Shown here: positions 1-6,225 of the stretch, in pieces
Layout of the letters: each line of letters starts with the position of its first letter
How positions within the stretch are numbered: position 1 is the stretch's first letter
Assembly: GCA_043789035.1 (NCBI GenBank)
Contig: JAYWIG010000241.1
Coordinates: 1-9,704 of the forward strand
DNA length: 9,704 nucleotides
Direction of reading: 5' to 3'
From: JAYWIG01 sp043789035
Lineage (GTDB): Bacteria; Pseudomonadota; Gammaproteobacteria; Burkholderiales; Burkholderiaceae_E
Position numbers and translations under genes: made by a program
The notes under the pieces: model-generated
What the model saw: only the letters and a program-made list of their open reading frames with translations
The model's database searches: none
Told to the model about the DNA's origin: nothing

Positions 1-422
1 AAGGTGCAAAGTGGAGTGTTACTTTACCTATTCAGGTATCGATTTTCGGCCAGGCTTTGGTAGCTGCTAAAAATCTTAGCGCCGGCTCTCTAGCAAATGC
101 GGAAGACTATCGCCAAGAGTACACGGAACTGACGAAAGAAGCGGGCAGTCCGGTTTCTGACCTGAGTAGCCTCATAGGTAACCAACTCAATCGTGGCGTT
201 ATGGCCGGACAGGTACTAAGGCTAGAGCATCTAAAACCAGCACCCACAATAAAGTCGGGTGATACGGTCAAAGTACGAGTGACAGGGCAAGGCTTTAGCG
301 CTTCGTATGACGCAATCGCACTCAATTCGGCTGCCGATGGCCAAACATTAAGAGTTCGAGGAGAAAATGGGAAAATTCTCTCTGGTGCGCTACGCGAACG
401 CGGCATCGATATCCCTTTATAA
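1..422 (+). CDS. flgA: Flagellar basal-body P-ring formation chaperone FlgA (3' part)
   Basis: This is the C-terminal part of FlgA, the periplasmic chaperone that helps FlgI subunits assemble into the P-ring around the rod. The gene enters from the left edge. The first complete in-frame codon is at base 3 and the stop is TAA at 420-422, so about 139 residues are visible and the signal peptide and N-terminal domain lie outside. The visible part has the FlgA/SAF-type pattern: a W-x-V-x-L-P-x-x-V strand, a 'V-A-A-K-N-L-x-A-G' turn, a 'R-G-V-M-A-G-Q-V-L' segment, then 'K-S-G-D-T-V-K-V' and a final 'A-A-D-G-Q-T-L-R-V-R' followed by a 'G-K-I-L-S-G' strand. Its position before flgM-flgN matches the flgAMN operon of enterics and betaproteobacteria. 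The TTG at 57-59 is an internal codon, not the start. Family assignment is firm because motif pattern and context agree. Confidence 0.93.
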   Translation, partial: GAKWSVTLPIQVSIFGQALVAAKNLSAGSLANAEDYRQEYTELTKEAGSPVSDLSSLIGNQLNRGVMAGQVLRLEHLKPAPTIKSGDTVKVRVTGQGFSASYDAIALNSAADGQTLRVRGENGKILSGALRERGIDIPL

Positions 423-441
423 AAAAATATTAAAAAAAGGC

Positions 442-468
442 TAAAGTTATGAAAATTTCATCCGATAA
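442..468 (+). promoter_or_regulatory. Sigma-28 (FliA) promoter of flgMN
   Basis: A -35 element TAAAGTTA (442-449) and a -10 element TCCGATAA (461-468) are separated by exactly 11 bases. The enteric sigma-28 consensus is TAAAGTTT-N11-GCCGATAA, so each half matches 7 of 8 and the spacing is exact. Transcription would start near 475, giving a flgM 5' leader of about 30 bases. An A-rich tract (421-438) lies just upstream and could act as an UP-like element; that is inference. The promoter makes flgM-flgN a late (class 3) unit in addition to read-through from flgA, as known in Salmonella. It also closes the loop in which FliA drives its own inhibitor. Confidence 0.88.
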
Positions 469-508
469 CCCTCATAAGAAAGTTTTAAGCTGGAGTATGG
501 CTATATGA
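449..508 (+). CDS. Candidate 19-codon leader ORF coupled to flgM
   Basis: A short ORF starts at ATG 449-451 and would encode MKISSDNPHKKVLSWSMAI. It has a plausible Shine-Dalgarno (AAAGG, 436-440) eight bases upstream. Its TGA stop (506-508) overlaps the flgM ATG (505-507) in an ATGA arrangement typical of translational coupling. The ATG lies upstream of the predicted sigma-28 start (about 475), so it could be translated only from a longer transcript running through from flgA. It resembles no family I recognise. Its first six residues equal the start of FlgN. It could be a regulatory leader, the out-of-frame remnant of an older flgM start, or chance. Because it overlaps a strong promoter, selection on the promoter constrains the same bases. 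Confidence 0.25.
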   Translation: MKISSDNPHKKVLSWSMAI

Positions 509-834
509 ATATCAATAAGTTTTCGGAATCAGTCAAGCCAAGCGCTGGGCAGTCCGTGGGGCCTACGACCGATAGGTCTGTGGGCGCATCGGTCGGAGCA
601 GGGGTTTCAAACGTCACGAACATATCCAATGTTCCTAGTATCGACAAAGTGGCGCTTTCCTCAAGCGGCGCGGCAATCCTGAGCGGCTCAAAACCTGCAC
701 CTACCTTTGATGAGGAAAAAGTCAATCGTTTGCGGCAAGCCATCGCCGACGGAAGCTACAAAATTAACACTGACGCTATCGCTTCGAAACTCATTGATGA
801 GAATTTAGCGCTGTTGCGTAAGGCGGAGGACTAA
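505..834 (+). CDS. flgM: Anti-sigma-28 factor FlgM
   Basis: FlgM binds sigma-28 (FliA) and blocks late flagellar gene expression until it is exported through the completed hook-basal body. The 109-residue product is close to the usual 90-110. The N-terminal half is low-complexity and probably disordered, with three S-V-G motifs between residues 17 and 30. Disorder there is typical, since that part is exported and only the C-terminal helices bind the sigma factor. The diagnostic C-terminal pattern starts near residue 67: F-D-E-E-K-V-N-R-L-R-Q-A-I, then G-S-Y-K-I-N, then an A-x-K-L-I-D helix. The start is ATG 505 with GGAG (492-495) nine bases upstream. The gene lies under the sigma-28 promoter at 442-468 and is followed two bases later by flgN. 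The target sigma factor gene fliA lies immediately downstream on the other strand. Confidence 0.93.
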   Translation: MNINKFSESVKPSAGQSVGPTTDRSVGASVGAGVSNVTNISNVPSIDKVALSSSGAAILSGSKPAPTFDEEKVNRLRQAIADGSYKINTDAIASKLIDENLALLRKAED

Positions 835-836
835 AC

Positions 837-1202
837 ATGAAGATCTCTAGCGATATTGCCATCTCCGCAGTGAAGACAGCTATCGCGGAGCAACGGGCCG
901 CAACCTGGGCACTCGATCCAGAACGTATTGGTGCTGCGAATACGCGCCTTGAAGTAGCGCTTTCAGCGGTAAAAAACTTAAGTGCTACCAAAAGTACTGA
1001 GCAACCACTCGACACTCGGCAAATTAAGGAATTACAACAAGCGCTCAGCGTGAACGCCGAGTTTATTCAACTGGCGTCAGCCCAAAATACACGAGCACTT
1101 CAAACTTTTGCGCAAGCTGCTCCGCCATCGACTCCCACGCTTTACGCGGCAGATGGTGGCACCAACACTGTTCGACAAAGTCAGATAGTTGTAAAAGCCT
1201 AG
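837..1202 (+). CDS. flgN: Flagellar export chaperone FlgN
   Basis: FlgN is the cytoplasmic chaperone that keeps the hook-filament junction proteins FlgK and FlgL unfolded and delivers them to the export gate. The 121-residue product is a little shorter than the enteric protein (about 140) and is predicted mostly helical: a first helix over about residues 5-25, a second over 30-50, and a third over 60-90 rich in A/Q/L. The tail contains a T-L-Y-A-A-D-G segment (about 101-107), similar to the aromatic-x-x-D/N-G motif near the C-terminus of many FlgN proteins. FlgN sequences diverge widely, so the call rests largely on position after flgM, size and helical character. The start is ATG 837 with a strong GGAGGA (825-830) six bases upstream, inside the end of flgM. 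The stop lies in the shared terminator hairpin. Confidence 0.82.
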   Translation: MKISSDIAISAVKTAIAEQRAATWALDPERIGAANTRLEVALSAVKNLSATKSTEQPLDTRQIKELQQALSVNAEFIQLASAQNTRALQTFAQAAPPSTPTLYAADGGTNTVRQSQIVVKA

Positions 1203-1218
1203 GAGCGCGGGCTCCTAG
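1199..1218. terminator. Bidirectional terminator between flgN and fliA
   Basis: A perfect 8-bp inverted repeat, CTAGGAGC (1199-1206) and GCTCCTAG (1211-1218), encloses a four-base loop. On the minus strand the stem is followed two bases later by TTTT (1196-1193), the pattern of an intrinsic terminator for fliA. On the plus strand the downstream sequence is only pyrimidine-rich, so termination of flgMN is likely weaker. The flgN stop (1200-1202) and the fliA stop (1217-1215) both lie inside the stem arms, so the repeat encodes the ends of both genes. Confidence 0.72.
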
Positions 1219-1940
1219 CTCTTCCAACCTTTTAGTTTCACTCTCAATCGTGCAACGGCTTGACTATGAAGCTGGCTAACACGAGATTCGCTAACCTTCA
1301 GCACAGCACCCACTTCTTTCAGATTTAAATCCTGCTCGTAGTACATACTCATGACGAGCTTTTCACGTTCAGGTAAGTCGGCAATTGCACCGGCGAGCGC
1401 TTTGCGAAAGCGCGAATTCTTTAAGCTCTCGGCAGGGTTACTGGACATATCGGCAAAATCATTCTCTAGTGGATGCAAATCGCGTTCGCCCTGCGCATCC
1501 TCGAAATCTTCCAAGTACATCAGCTGGCCACCTGCCGTATCGCTCAACATATCTTGATACTCTGAAATTGGCAGTCCCAGCTCAGCCGCAATTTCAGCCT
1601 CGCTAGGCGCTCGCTTGAATCGCTGCTCTAAGGTATGTATCGCTTTAGATATGGAACGTTGATTCTTTCGAACAGATCTTGGCACCCAATCTGTGTTGCG
1701 CAACTCATCCAGCATTGCACCTTTAACACGCTGAGTAGCAAAAGTTTCAAATTGAATACCCTGCTGCACATCAAACCGAGACATCGCCTCCATCAAACCA
1801 ATCATGCCTACCTGAATAAGATCGTCCATTTCAACATTCGAAGGAAGTCTAGCGATCATTTGACTTGCTACCCGCCTTACCATCTGCGTGTGCTGCTTGA
1901 TCGCCATATTTTTGTCTAAAGTACCTTGTGCGGTGTACAT
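1215..1940 (-). CDS. fliA: RNA polymerase sigma-28 factor FliA
   Basis: FliA directs RNA polymerase to late flagellar promoters (filament, stator, chemotaxis, flgM). The 241-residue length is normal. Region 2 spans about residues 16-95, with D-D-L-I-Q-V-G-M-I-G-L (39-49) for core binding and F-E-T-F-A-T-Q-R-V-K-G-A-M-L-D (64-78) for -10 recognition, ending in the D-W-V-P-R-S-V-R family signature (84-91). Region 3 includes A-P-S-E-A-E-I-A-A-E-L-G (111-122). Region 4 holds L-P-E-R-E-K-L-V and a helix-turn-helix at about 206-230 for -35 recognition. The start is ATG 1940. The upstream AGGA overlaps the flhG stop codon, leaving a nine-base gap and suggesting coupled translation. It is the last gene of the flhB-flhA-flhF-flhG-fliA run and converges on its inhibitor's operon. 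Its promoter motif occurs twice in this window (442-468, and 9449-9475 on the minus strand). Confidence 0.97.
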   Translation of the reverse strand: MYTAQGTLDKNMAIKQHTQMVRRVASQMIARLPSNVEMDDLIQVGMIGLMEAMSRFDVQQGIQFETFATQRVKGAMLDELRNTDWVPRSVRKNQRSISKAIHTLEQRFKRAPSEAEIAAELGLPISEYQDMLSDTAGGQLMYLEDFEDAQGERDLHPLENDFADMSSNPAESLKNSRFRKALAGAIADLPEREKLVMSMYYEQDLNLKEVGAVLKVSESRVSQLHSQAVARLRVKLKGWKS

Positions 1941-1949
1941 ATCAGAATC

Positions 1950-2816
1950 CTATCGAGCTACGGAAAAAGAAGAATGCGAAGAATGAATGGGGTGGCACTT
2001 AGCCATCGTGCTGGCAATTTGCCGAATCATCTGCTGAGTTCTGGATTGGTTATCGATTGACTTGGCTTCAATTGCTCCCGCGAATTGAAGAGACATCGAT
2101 AATGAATTTGCTTTATAGGTCAGTTGCTCAACTAATTGCACCAGCGTAACGTGGGCCGTTTCACAATCATGGGCATCGGCAGCATCGCTATACACAATGC
2201 GAAGACTTTGCGCGCCTAGATGGGGGGACAATGAAGCTGCACTCTGAGCAGCACCGTAAATAGACGTATTCTGAGTTGTCGTAACAAGCCACAAGCTGTG
2301 TAAGGCTTGCTTAGCAAGTACCCGCAAGACGCTCGCAGAGCCCACAATAAACACGAAATCGTACTTTTGTGAGCTTTCTGGGACTTGTCCCTCAACGATA
2401 CGAAACAGTGCTTCGATTCCCGAATGCGCTGTGTGACGATAGCTTTGTGCACCATCGTCACGAGAGAATGCTTTTGCAGCCGACATGACCGCAAGGCCGG
2501 TGGACGATTGCTGCACAATTTCATTCAGTGAACATTCGCCATCCACCCAATCTGCGAGCTCGTATCGTAGCCGCAACCCTAGGCGAGCTCCGATGAGTAA
2601 GCGATCAGCGTCTACTACCAATACCGAATGGCCCGACGCGCAAAGCGACGACGCAACACTCACCAACACATCAATTTGATGGGTAACCTGCCCTTGCGCC
2701 TTGCTATGGCTGACAAACCCAACCACCGACGCCTGATGCACGGAGCGACTCCCCATCAACTGCCTCAAGCCTTGTGCTTGATCAACCGGTACGAAATTTA
2801 ATGTGGAACTAGACAT
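1950..2816 (-). CDS. flhG: FlhG-like MinD-family protein with degenerate ATPase site
   Basis: FlhG (also YlxH/FleN) normally is a MinD-type ATPase that limits flagellar number and stimulates the GTPase FlhF. I chose ATG 2816 (288 residues) over the in-frame TTG at 2843. It is preceded by GAAGG five bases upstream and overlaps the flhF stop by eight bases. The N-terminus keeps the FlhF-activating motif D-Q-A-Q-G-L-R (residues 12-18). The MinD fold is visible: V-V-G-F-V strand (31-35), S-V-L-V-V-D-A-D (64-71), Y-D-F-V-F-I-V (152-158) and L-W-L-V-T-T (175-180). However the deviant Walker A loop (KGGVGKT in relatives) is replaced by K-A-Q-G-Q-V-T (39-45), with no P-loop lysine at the usual place. 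The Walker B aspartate position reads V158. ATP binding is therefore doubtful. Identity as FlhG rests on position after flhF, the DQAxxLR motif and fold pattern. Confidence 0.85.
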   Translation of the reverse strand: MSSSTLNFVPVDQAQGLRQLMGSRSVHQASVVGFVSHSKAQGQVTHQIDVLVSVASSLCASGHSVLVVDADRLLIGARLGLRLRYELADWVDGECSLNEIVQQSSTGLAVMSAAKAFSRDDGAQSYRHTAHSGIEALFRIVEGQVPESSQKYDFVFIVGSASVLRVLAKQALHSLWLVTTTQNTSIYGAAQSAASLSPHLGAQSLRIVYSDAADAHDCETAHVTLVQLVEQLTYKANSLSMSLQFAGAIEAKSIDNQSRTQQMIRQIASTMAKCHPIHSSHSSFSVAR

Positions 2817-4146
2817 GACGACCTTCGACAAGCTTGTTGCCAAGCGAATTGATGGCGCTAGAGAAATGATTGACCATTAGTTCGTCATCAAAATGCCAAG
2901 CATCTTGCGCTCTAGGTTTTAGCGCTAACCGAGTAAGATAAAGCGAATCTGGTCCACGCCAGTCTTGAGGTACACGCTGTCCGTTTGTAGAGCCTGCAAG
3001 ACACAAGCCATGTCGAATTAAGCAATCCATCATGCCACCAAGACGTTCAACTTCATCTATTTTTGTCACAATAATCGGGTCACCCTTGTTCACTCGATAG
3101 GCCGACAAAGCACTTTCTAGGGCATCTCCCTGCGTTGCGGCATGGGCAACAAAGACTTTGTGAAGATTCGGTATCTCAAGCGCTTGTAGGAGCGCTCGCA
3201 AGCGGTCGTCACTTTTGGAAACACCTACCGTATCGACAAAAATAACTTTTTGATCATTTAGCTGGCTTAAGCATTGCTGAAGGGTTTCCTTATCGCGCGC
3301 TTGCAACACCCTGATGCCAAGTATCTTTGCATACGCATTCAATTGCTCGAAAGCGCCAACGCGAAAATTGTCCAGAGTAATCACAGACACCGCCCTAGCC
3401 CCATGTTGTAAAACCGCACGCGAAGCTAGCTTAGCAATCGTTGTTGTTTTACCGACTCCGGTAGGGCCTATCAATGCGCACACTCCACCCTTCGCAATGA
3501 CAGTGCTCACGATAGATGAGGTTTTGCAATTCTTCTCTATGGTTAAGTCTAGCCATCGATCTAGATCATTTGCCTGCAAATCTGAAGGCAGGTTTTTTAC
3601 CAAATGTCGGGTTAATGCAGGGGAAAAACCGAGATCTAATAGTCGACGACTACAACTTGCTGCTGGCCCAATTAACGGTTCAGCACCCGCTGGGGGACGT
3701 AAACTTCCACTAATCAGCGCCTTTAGTTCCTGAAGCTCATTAAATAACTGTGTATCGTTTCTCTGCGTTCCGCTACGCCACACCATTGGCTCGGAATCTG
3801 GAATGATGTTCGGCATACGTTCTGGGATTTGTTCTGGCATACGTTCCGGAATACGTTCTGGAATACTTTCTGGCATTGGGTCTGGCTGGGCCTGCTTCAA
3901 TCGATCACGAACATAATCTTGAAACGAGATCGTACTCATAGGCCCTACCCGCGCAGCTACTTTAGTCGCCTTCACAGGTTCGCTGGGTATTTCTAAGCTT
4001 TTGACATCTGTATCCAAAGTCGCCAGTATTTCGATACCTTGTGCGCAGCGGCGGTTCGCAAGAATGAGGGCATTTTCACCTAGTTCGGCCTTTAGCAAGC
4101 GCATCGCATCGCGGGATGTCGCTGCAACAAAACGTCGTACTTGCAT
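2809..4146 (-). CDS. flhF: Flagellar SRP-type GTPase FlhF
   Basis: FlhF is the third SRP-type GTPase, which sets the position and assembly of flagella at the membrane. The 445-residue protein has the expected parts: a basic B domain (about 1-85), a variable linker, an N-domain helical bundle (about 130-215) and the G domain (about 220-420). The G motifs are visible: G-P-T-G-V-G-K-T-T (227-235), L-D-N-F-R-V-G-A (258-265), D-T-V-G-V-S-K-S-D (305-313), T-K-I-D-E (361-365) and the closing T-N-G-Q-R-V-P-Q-D (387-395). DTVG instead of DTAG is, as I recall, common in proteobacterial FlhF. The linker at about residues 88-116 is a four-residue repeat of the x-[MI]-P-E type, encoded by a 12-bp DNA repeat. 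The ATG (4146) follows the flhA stop with no gap. GGAG (4158-4155) eight bases upstream serves as ribosome binding site. Confidence 0.96.
   Translation of the reverse strand: MQVRRFVAATSRDAMRLLKAELGENALILANRRCAQGIEILATLDTDVKSLEIPSEPVKATKVAARVGPMSTISFQDYVRDRLKQAQPDPMPESIPERIPERMPEQIPERMPNIIPDSEPMVWRSGTQRNDTQLFNELQELKALISGSLRPPAGAEPLIGPAASCSRRLLDLGFSPALTRHLVKNLPSDLQANDLDRWLDLTIEKNCKTSSIVSTVIAKGGVCALIGPTGVGKTTTIAKLASRAVLQHGARAVSVITLDNFRVGAFEQLNAYAKILGIRVLQARDKETLQQCLSQLNDQKVIFVDTVGVSKSDDRLRALLQALEIPNLHKVFVAHAATQGDALESALSAYRVNKGDPIIVTKIDEVERLGGMMDCLIRHGLCLAGSTNGQRVPQDWRGPDSLYLTRLALKPRAQDAWHFDDELMVNHFSSAINSLGNKLVEGRHV
3800..3883 (-). repeat. 12-bp tandem repeat inside flhF
   Basis: Seven consecutive 12-base units lie head to tail, starting at 3800, 3812, 3824, 3836, 3848, 3860 and 3872. 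On the plus strand the most common unit is GGCATACGTTCT. The units at 3812, 3836 and 3848 differ from one another by only one or two bases, while the outer ones are more diverged. The period is a multiple of three, so copy-number change adds or removes four residues (for example R-M-P-E, R-I-P-E, Q-I-P-E) without breaking the frame. The repeat lies in the linker between the B and N domains of FlhF, where length variation should be tolerated. Confidence 0.9.
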
Positions 4147-6225
4147 TTACATTTCTCCAATCAAGCGGCCAATTCTAATGGCGTGGGTAGGTGGTATTTC
4201 AGAGTGACCAAGAACTTTCATTCTTGGCGTAATGGTTCGAAGAAACTTCGCAATAGGCACGCGCAACGCATCGGGAACCAACAGGCAAGCAGGTACGCCT
4301 CGCACCTCTTGTGCTTCCGCAGCATCACTCGCAGACCGTGTCAGAAGATCTGCAACACTAGGCTCTAAGGCATGGTTAGCGCCGGGAGCCATTGACTGTA
4401 CGAGTATGTTCTCTAAAGCAGGCTCAATGGCAATGACATCAAGCTCCTTGGCTTGGCCATAAATTTGCTGAACAATCGCTGGCGACAGATTTACTCGGAC
4501 GGCTTTGGTCAACGAAACCGCATCATGATCCGCGCCAAGTTCTGCGATAGTTTCTAAGATACTGCGCAAGTCTCGAATAGCCACACCCTCATCAAGTAGG
4601 TTTTGGAGCACCCTCTGGAAGACTGCAACGCTGATTAGCTTAGGCACAACCTCTTCACCCAGTTTATTGGCATATTGATTAGCGTGATCAAGTAATTGCA
4701 TGGTCTCGCTTCGTCCTAGTAACTGCGAGGCTTGCGATTGCATCAAATGATGTAAGTGCGTTGCAATGACTGTAGAAGCATCGACGACGGTATAACCAAG
4801 CGATTGCGCATGATCCCTTTGATTCATATCAATCCAGTAGGCTGTTAGACCAAAGGCTGGGTCGGTAGTTTGCGTGCCATTTAATCGTTGCTGTGCGTGC
4901 CCAGGATCAATCGCAAACAACATTCCTGGGTTCACGCTACCTTGACCAACCACTACATCACGAATCAAGACACGGTATTGCGTCGGGTTTAAATCCAAGC
5001 TATCGCGAATATGTACAGCGGGTGGTAAGAAGCCCACTTCGGCCGCAAACTTCTTTCGAACACCCTTTACTCGCGAGAGTAATTCGGCACCTTGCGATTG
5101 ATCAACCAAGGTAATAAGGCGGTAGCCAACCTGCAGCCCCATCACATCGACCGGCATGACATCTGACCAAGTTGCTTCATTCTCAGCGTTAGACTTTTCA
5201 ACCGCAGCTGGTACTGGTCGCTGCTTTTCTTGTGCAGCGGCTAAAGCACGCCATGCCCCATAGCCAAAAATCGCTGCAAGTGAAAGAAACGCGAAATGTG
5301 GCATACCGGGAATAACGCCGAGCATTCCAATCACCACCGCTGAAAGCCCTAAAGCTCTAGGCAAACTAAATAGCTGAGAAAATATCTGATCGCCTAAGTC
5401 TTCATCGCGACCGACTCTAGAAACTACCAAACCGGCAGCCATTGAAATAATCAGAGAAGGTATTTGGGCCACCAAAGCGTCGCCAATGGCCAGTAAGACA
5501 TAATTCTTAGATGCCGTTGCCAATGACATATTGTGTTCAAGAATTCCAATCAATAGGCCACCGACAATATTAATGGCAAGGATTAACATTCCAGCGATGG
5601 CATCGCCGCGTACGTATTTCGATGCGCCATCCATAGAGCCAAAAAAATCTGCTTCTTGAGTTACTTCGTTGCGGCGAATCCTAGCTTGTTTGTCATCAAT
5701 TTGGCCAGCGGCTAAATCAGCATCAATTGCCATCTGCTTGCCTGGTAATGAATCCAACGCAAAGCGAGCAGATACTTCAGCAATACGGCCAGCGCCCTTT
5801 GTAACGACTAAAAAATTAATGACCGTTAAGATGGCAAACACAATAATGCCAACCGCGAAATTACCACCAATGAGGAAATGTGCGAAGGCTTCGATTACCT
5901 TACCAGCCGCATCAGTGCCAGTATGGCCATGCGTCAAAACAGCTCTGGTTGAAGCAATATTGAGCGACAAGCGCATCAGTGTTGTCATCAATAACAGCGC
6001 CGGAAATATTGAAAAGTCTAGTGGTTTCAATGTGTAGGCAGAAACTAACAGAACGACTAGTGCAAGTGCAATATTAAATGCAAAAAACAAATCCAATAGC
6101 ACGGGTGGCATTGGCAATATCATCATGGATAGTGTCAGCAAAATGAAAACTGGTACGGCTAACATTCGCATCGTCGGCATTTGAATGCCTAGGCTATTCA
6201 AGCCCGTCTTCTTATCATCGCTCAT
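4147..6225 (-). CDS. flhA: Flagellar type III export gate protein FlhA
   Basis: FlhA is the large inner-membrane subunit of the flagellar export gate. It couples proton flow to export and its cytoplasmic ring docks substrate-chaperone complexes, including FlgN with its cargo. The 692-residue length is standard. About eight membrane segments fall in residues 20-325. The FHIPEP-family loop is clear at about 143-175, with G-R-I-A-E-V-S-A-R-F, L-D-S-L-P-G-K-Q-M-A-I-D-A-D-L and the later R-R-N-E-V-T-Q-E-A-D-F-F-G-S-M-D-G-A (184-201). A linker (about 328-350) leads to the cytoplasmic domain, which includes V-G-Y-R-L-I and R-V-L-I-R-D. The ATG (6225-6223) overlaps the flhB stop by four bases (ATGA). 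The stop (TAA 4149-4147) directly abuts the flhF start. The tight spacing points to coupled translation of flhB-flhA-flhF. Confidence 0.98.
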   Translation of the reverse strand: MSDDKKTGLNSLGIQMPTMRMLAVPVFILLTLSMMILPMPPVLLDLFFAFNIALALVVLLVSAYTLKPLDFSIFPALLLMTTLMRLSLNIASTRAVLTHGHTGTDAAGKVIEAFAHFLIGGNFAVGIIVFAILTVINFLVVTKGAGRIAEVSARFALDSLPGKQMAIDADLAAGQIDDKQARIRRNEVTQEADFFGSMDGASKYVRGDAIAGMLILAINIVGGLLIGILEHNMSLATASKNYVLLAIGDALVAQIPSLIISMAAGLVVSRVGRDEDLGDQIFSQLFSLPRALGLSAVVIGMLGVIPGMPHFAFLSLAAIFGYGAWRALAAAQEKQRPVPAAVEKSNAENEATWSDVMPVDVMGLQVGYRLITLVDQSQGAELLSRVKGVRKKFAAEVGFLPPAVHIRDSLDLNPTQYRVLIRDVVVGQGSVNPGMLFAIDPGHAQQRLNGTQTTDPAFGLTAYWIDMNQRDHAQSLGYTVVDASTVIATHLHHLMQSQASQLLGRSETMQLLDHANQYANKLGEEVVPKLISVAVFQRVLQNLLDEGVAIRDLRSILETIAELGADHDAVSLTKAVRVNLSPAIVQQIYGQAKELDVIAIEPALENILVQSMAPGANHALEPSVADLLTRSASDAAEAQEVRGVPACLLVPDALRVPIAKFLRTITPRMKVLGHSEIPPTHAIRIGRLIGEM

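Noticed and set aside
107..406. Open frame opposite flgA, and similar long frames opposite flhA, flhB, flhF and motAB
   Set aside because: They lie wholly inside well-identified genes, show no family motif and have low-complexity or arginine/serine-rich products typical of shadow frames.
2050..2076. Possible sigma-28 promoter for fliA inside flhG (ATCGATAA on the minus strand)
   Set aside because: The -10 part matches 6 of 8 positions, but the sequence at the required 11-base spacing matches only 3 of 8 positions of the -35 element.
2817..2843. Upstream TTG start for flhG giving nine extra residues
   Set aside because: ATG 2816 has a well-placed GAAGG and gives a normal eight-base overlap with flhF. 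It also brings the DQAxxLR motif to the usual distance from the N-terminus.
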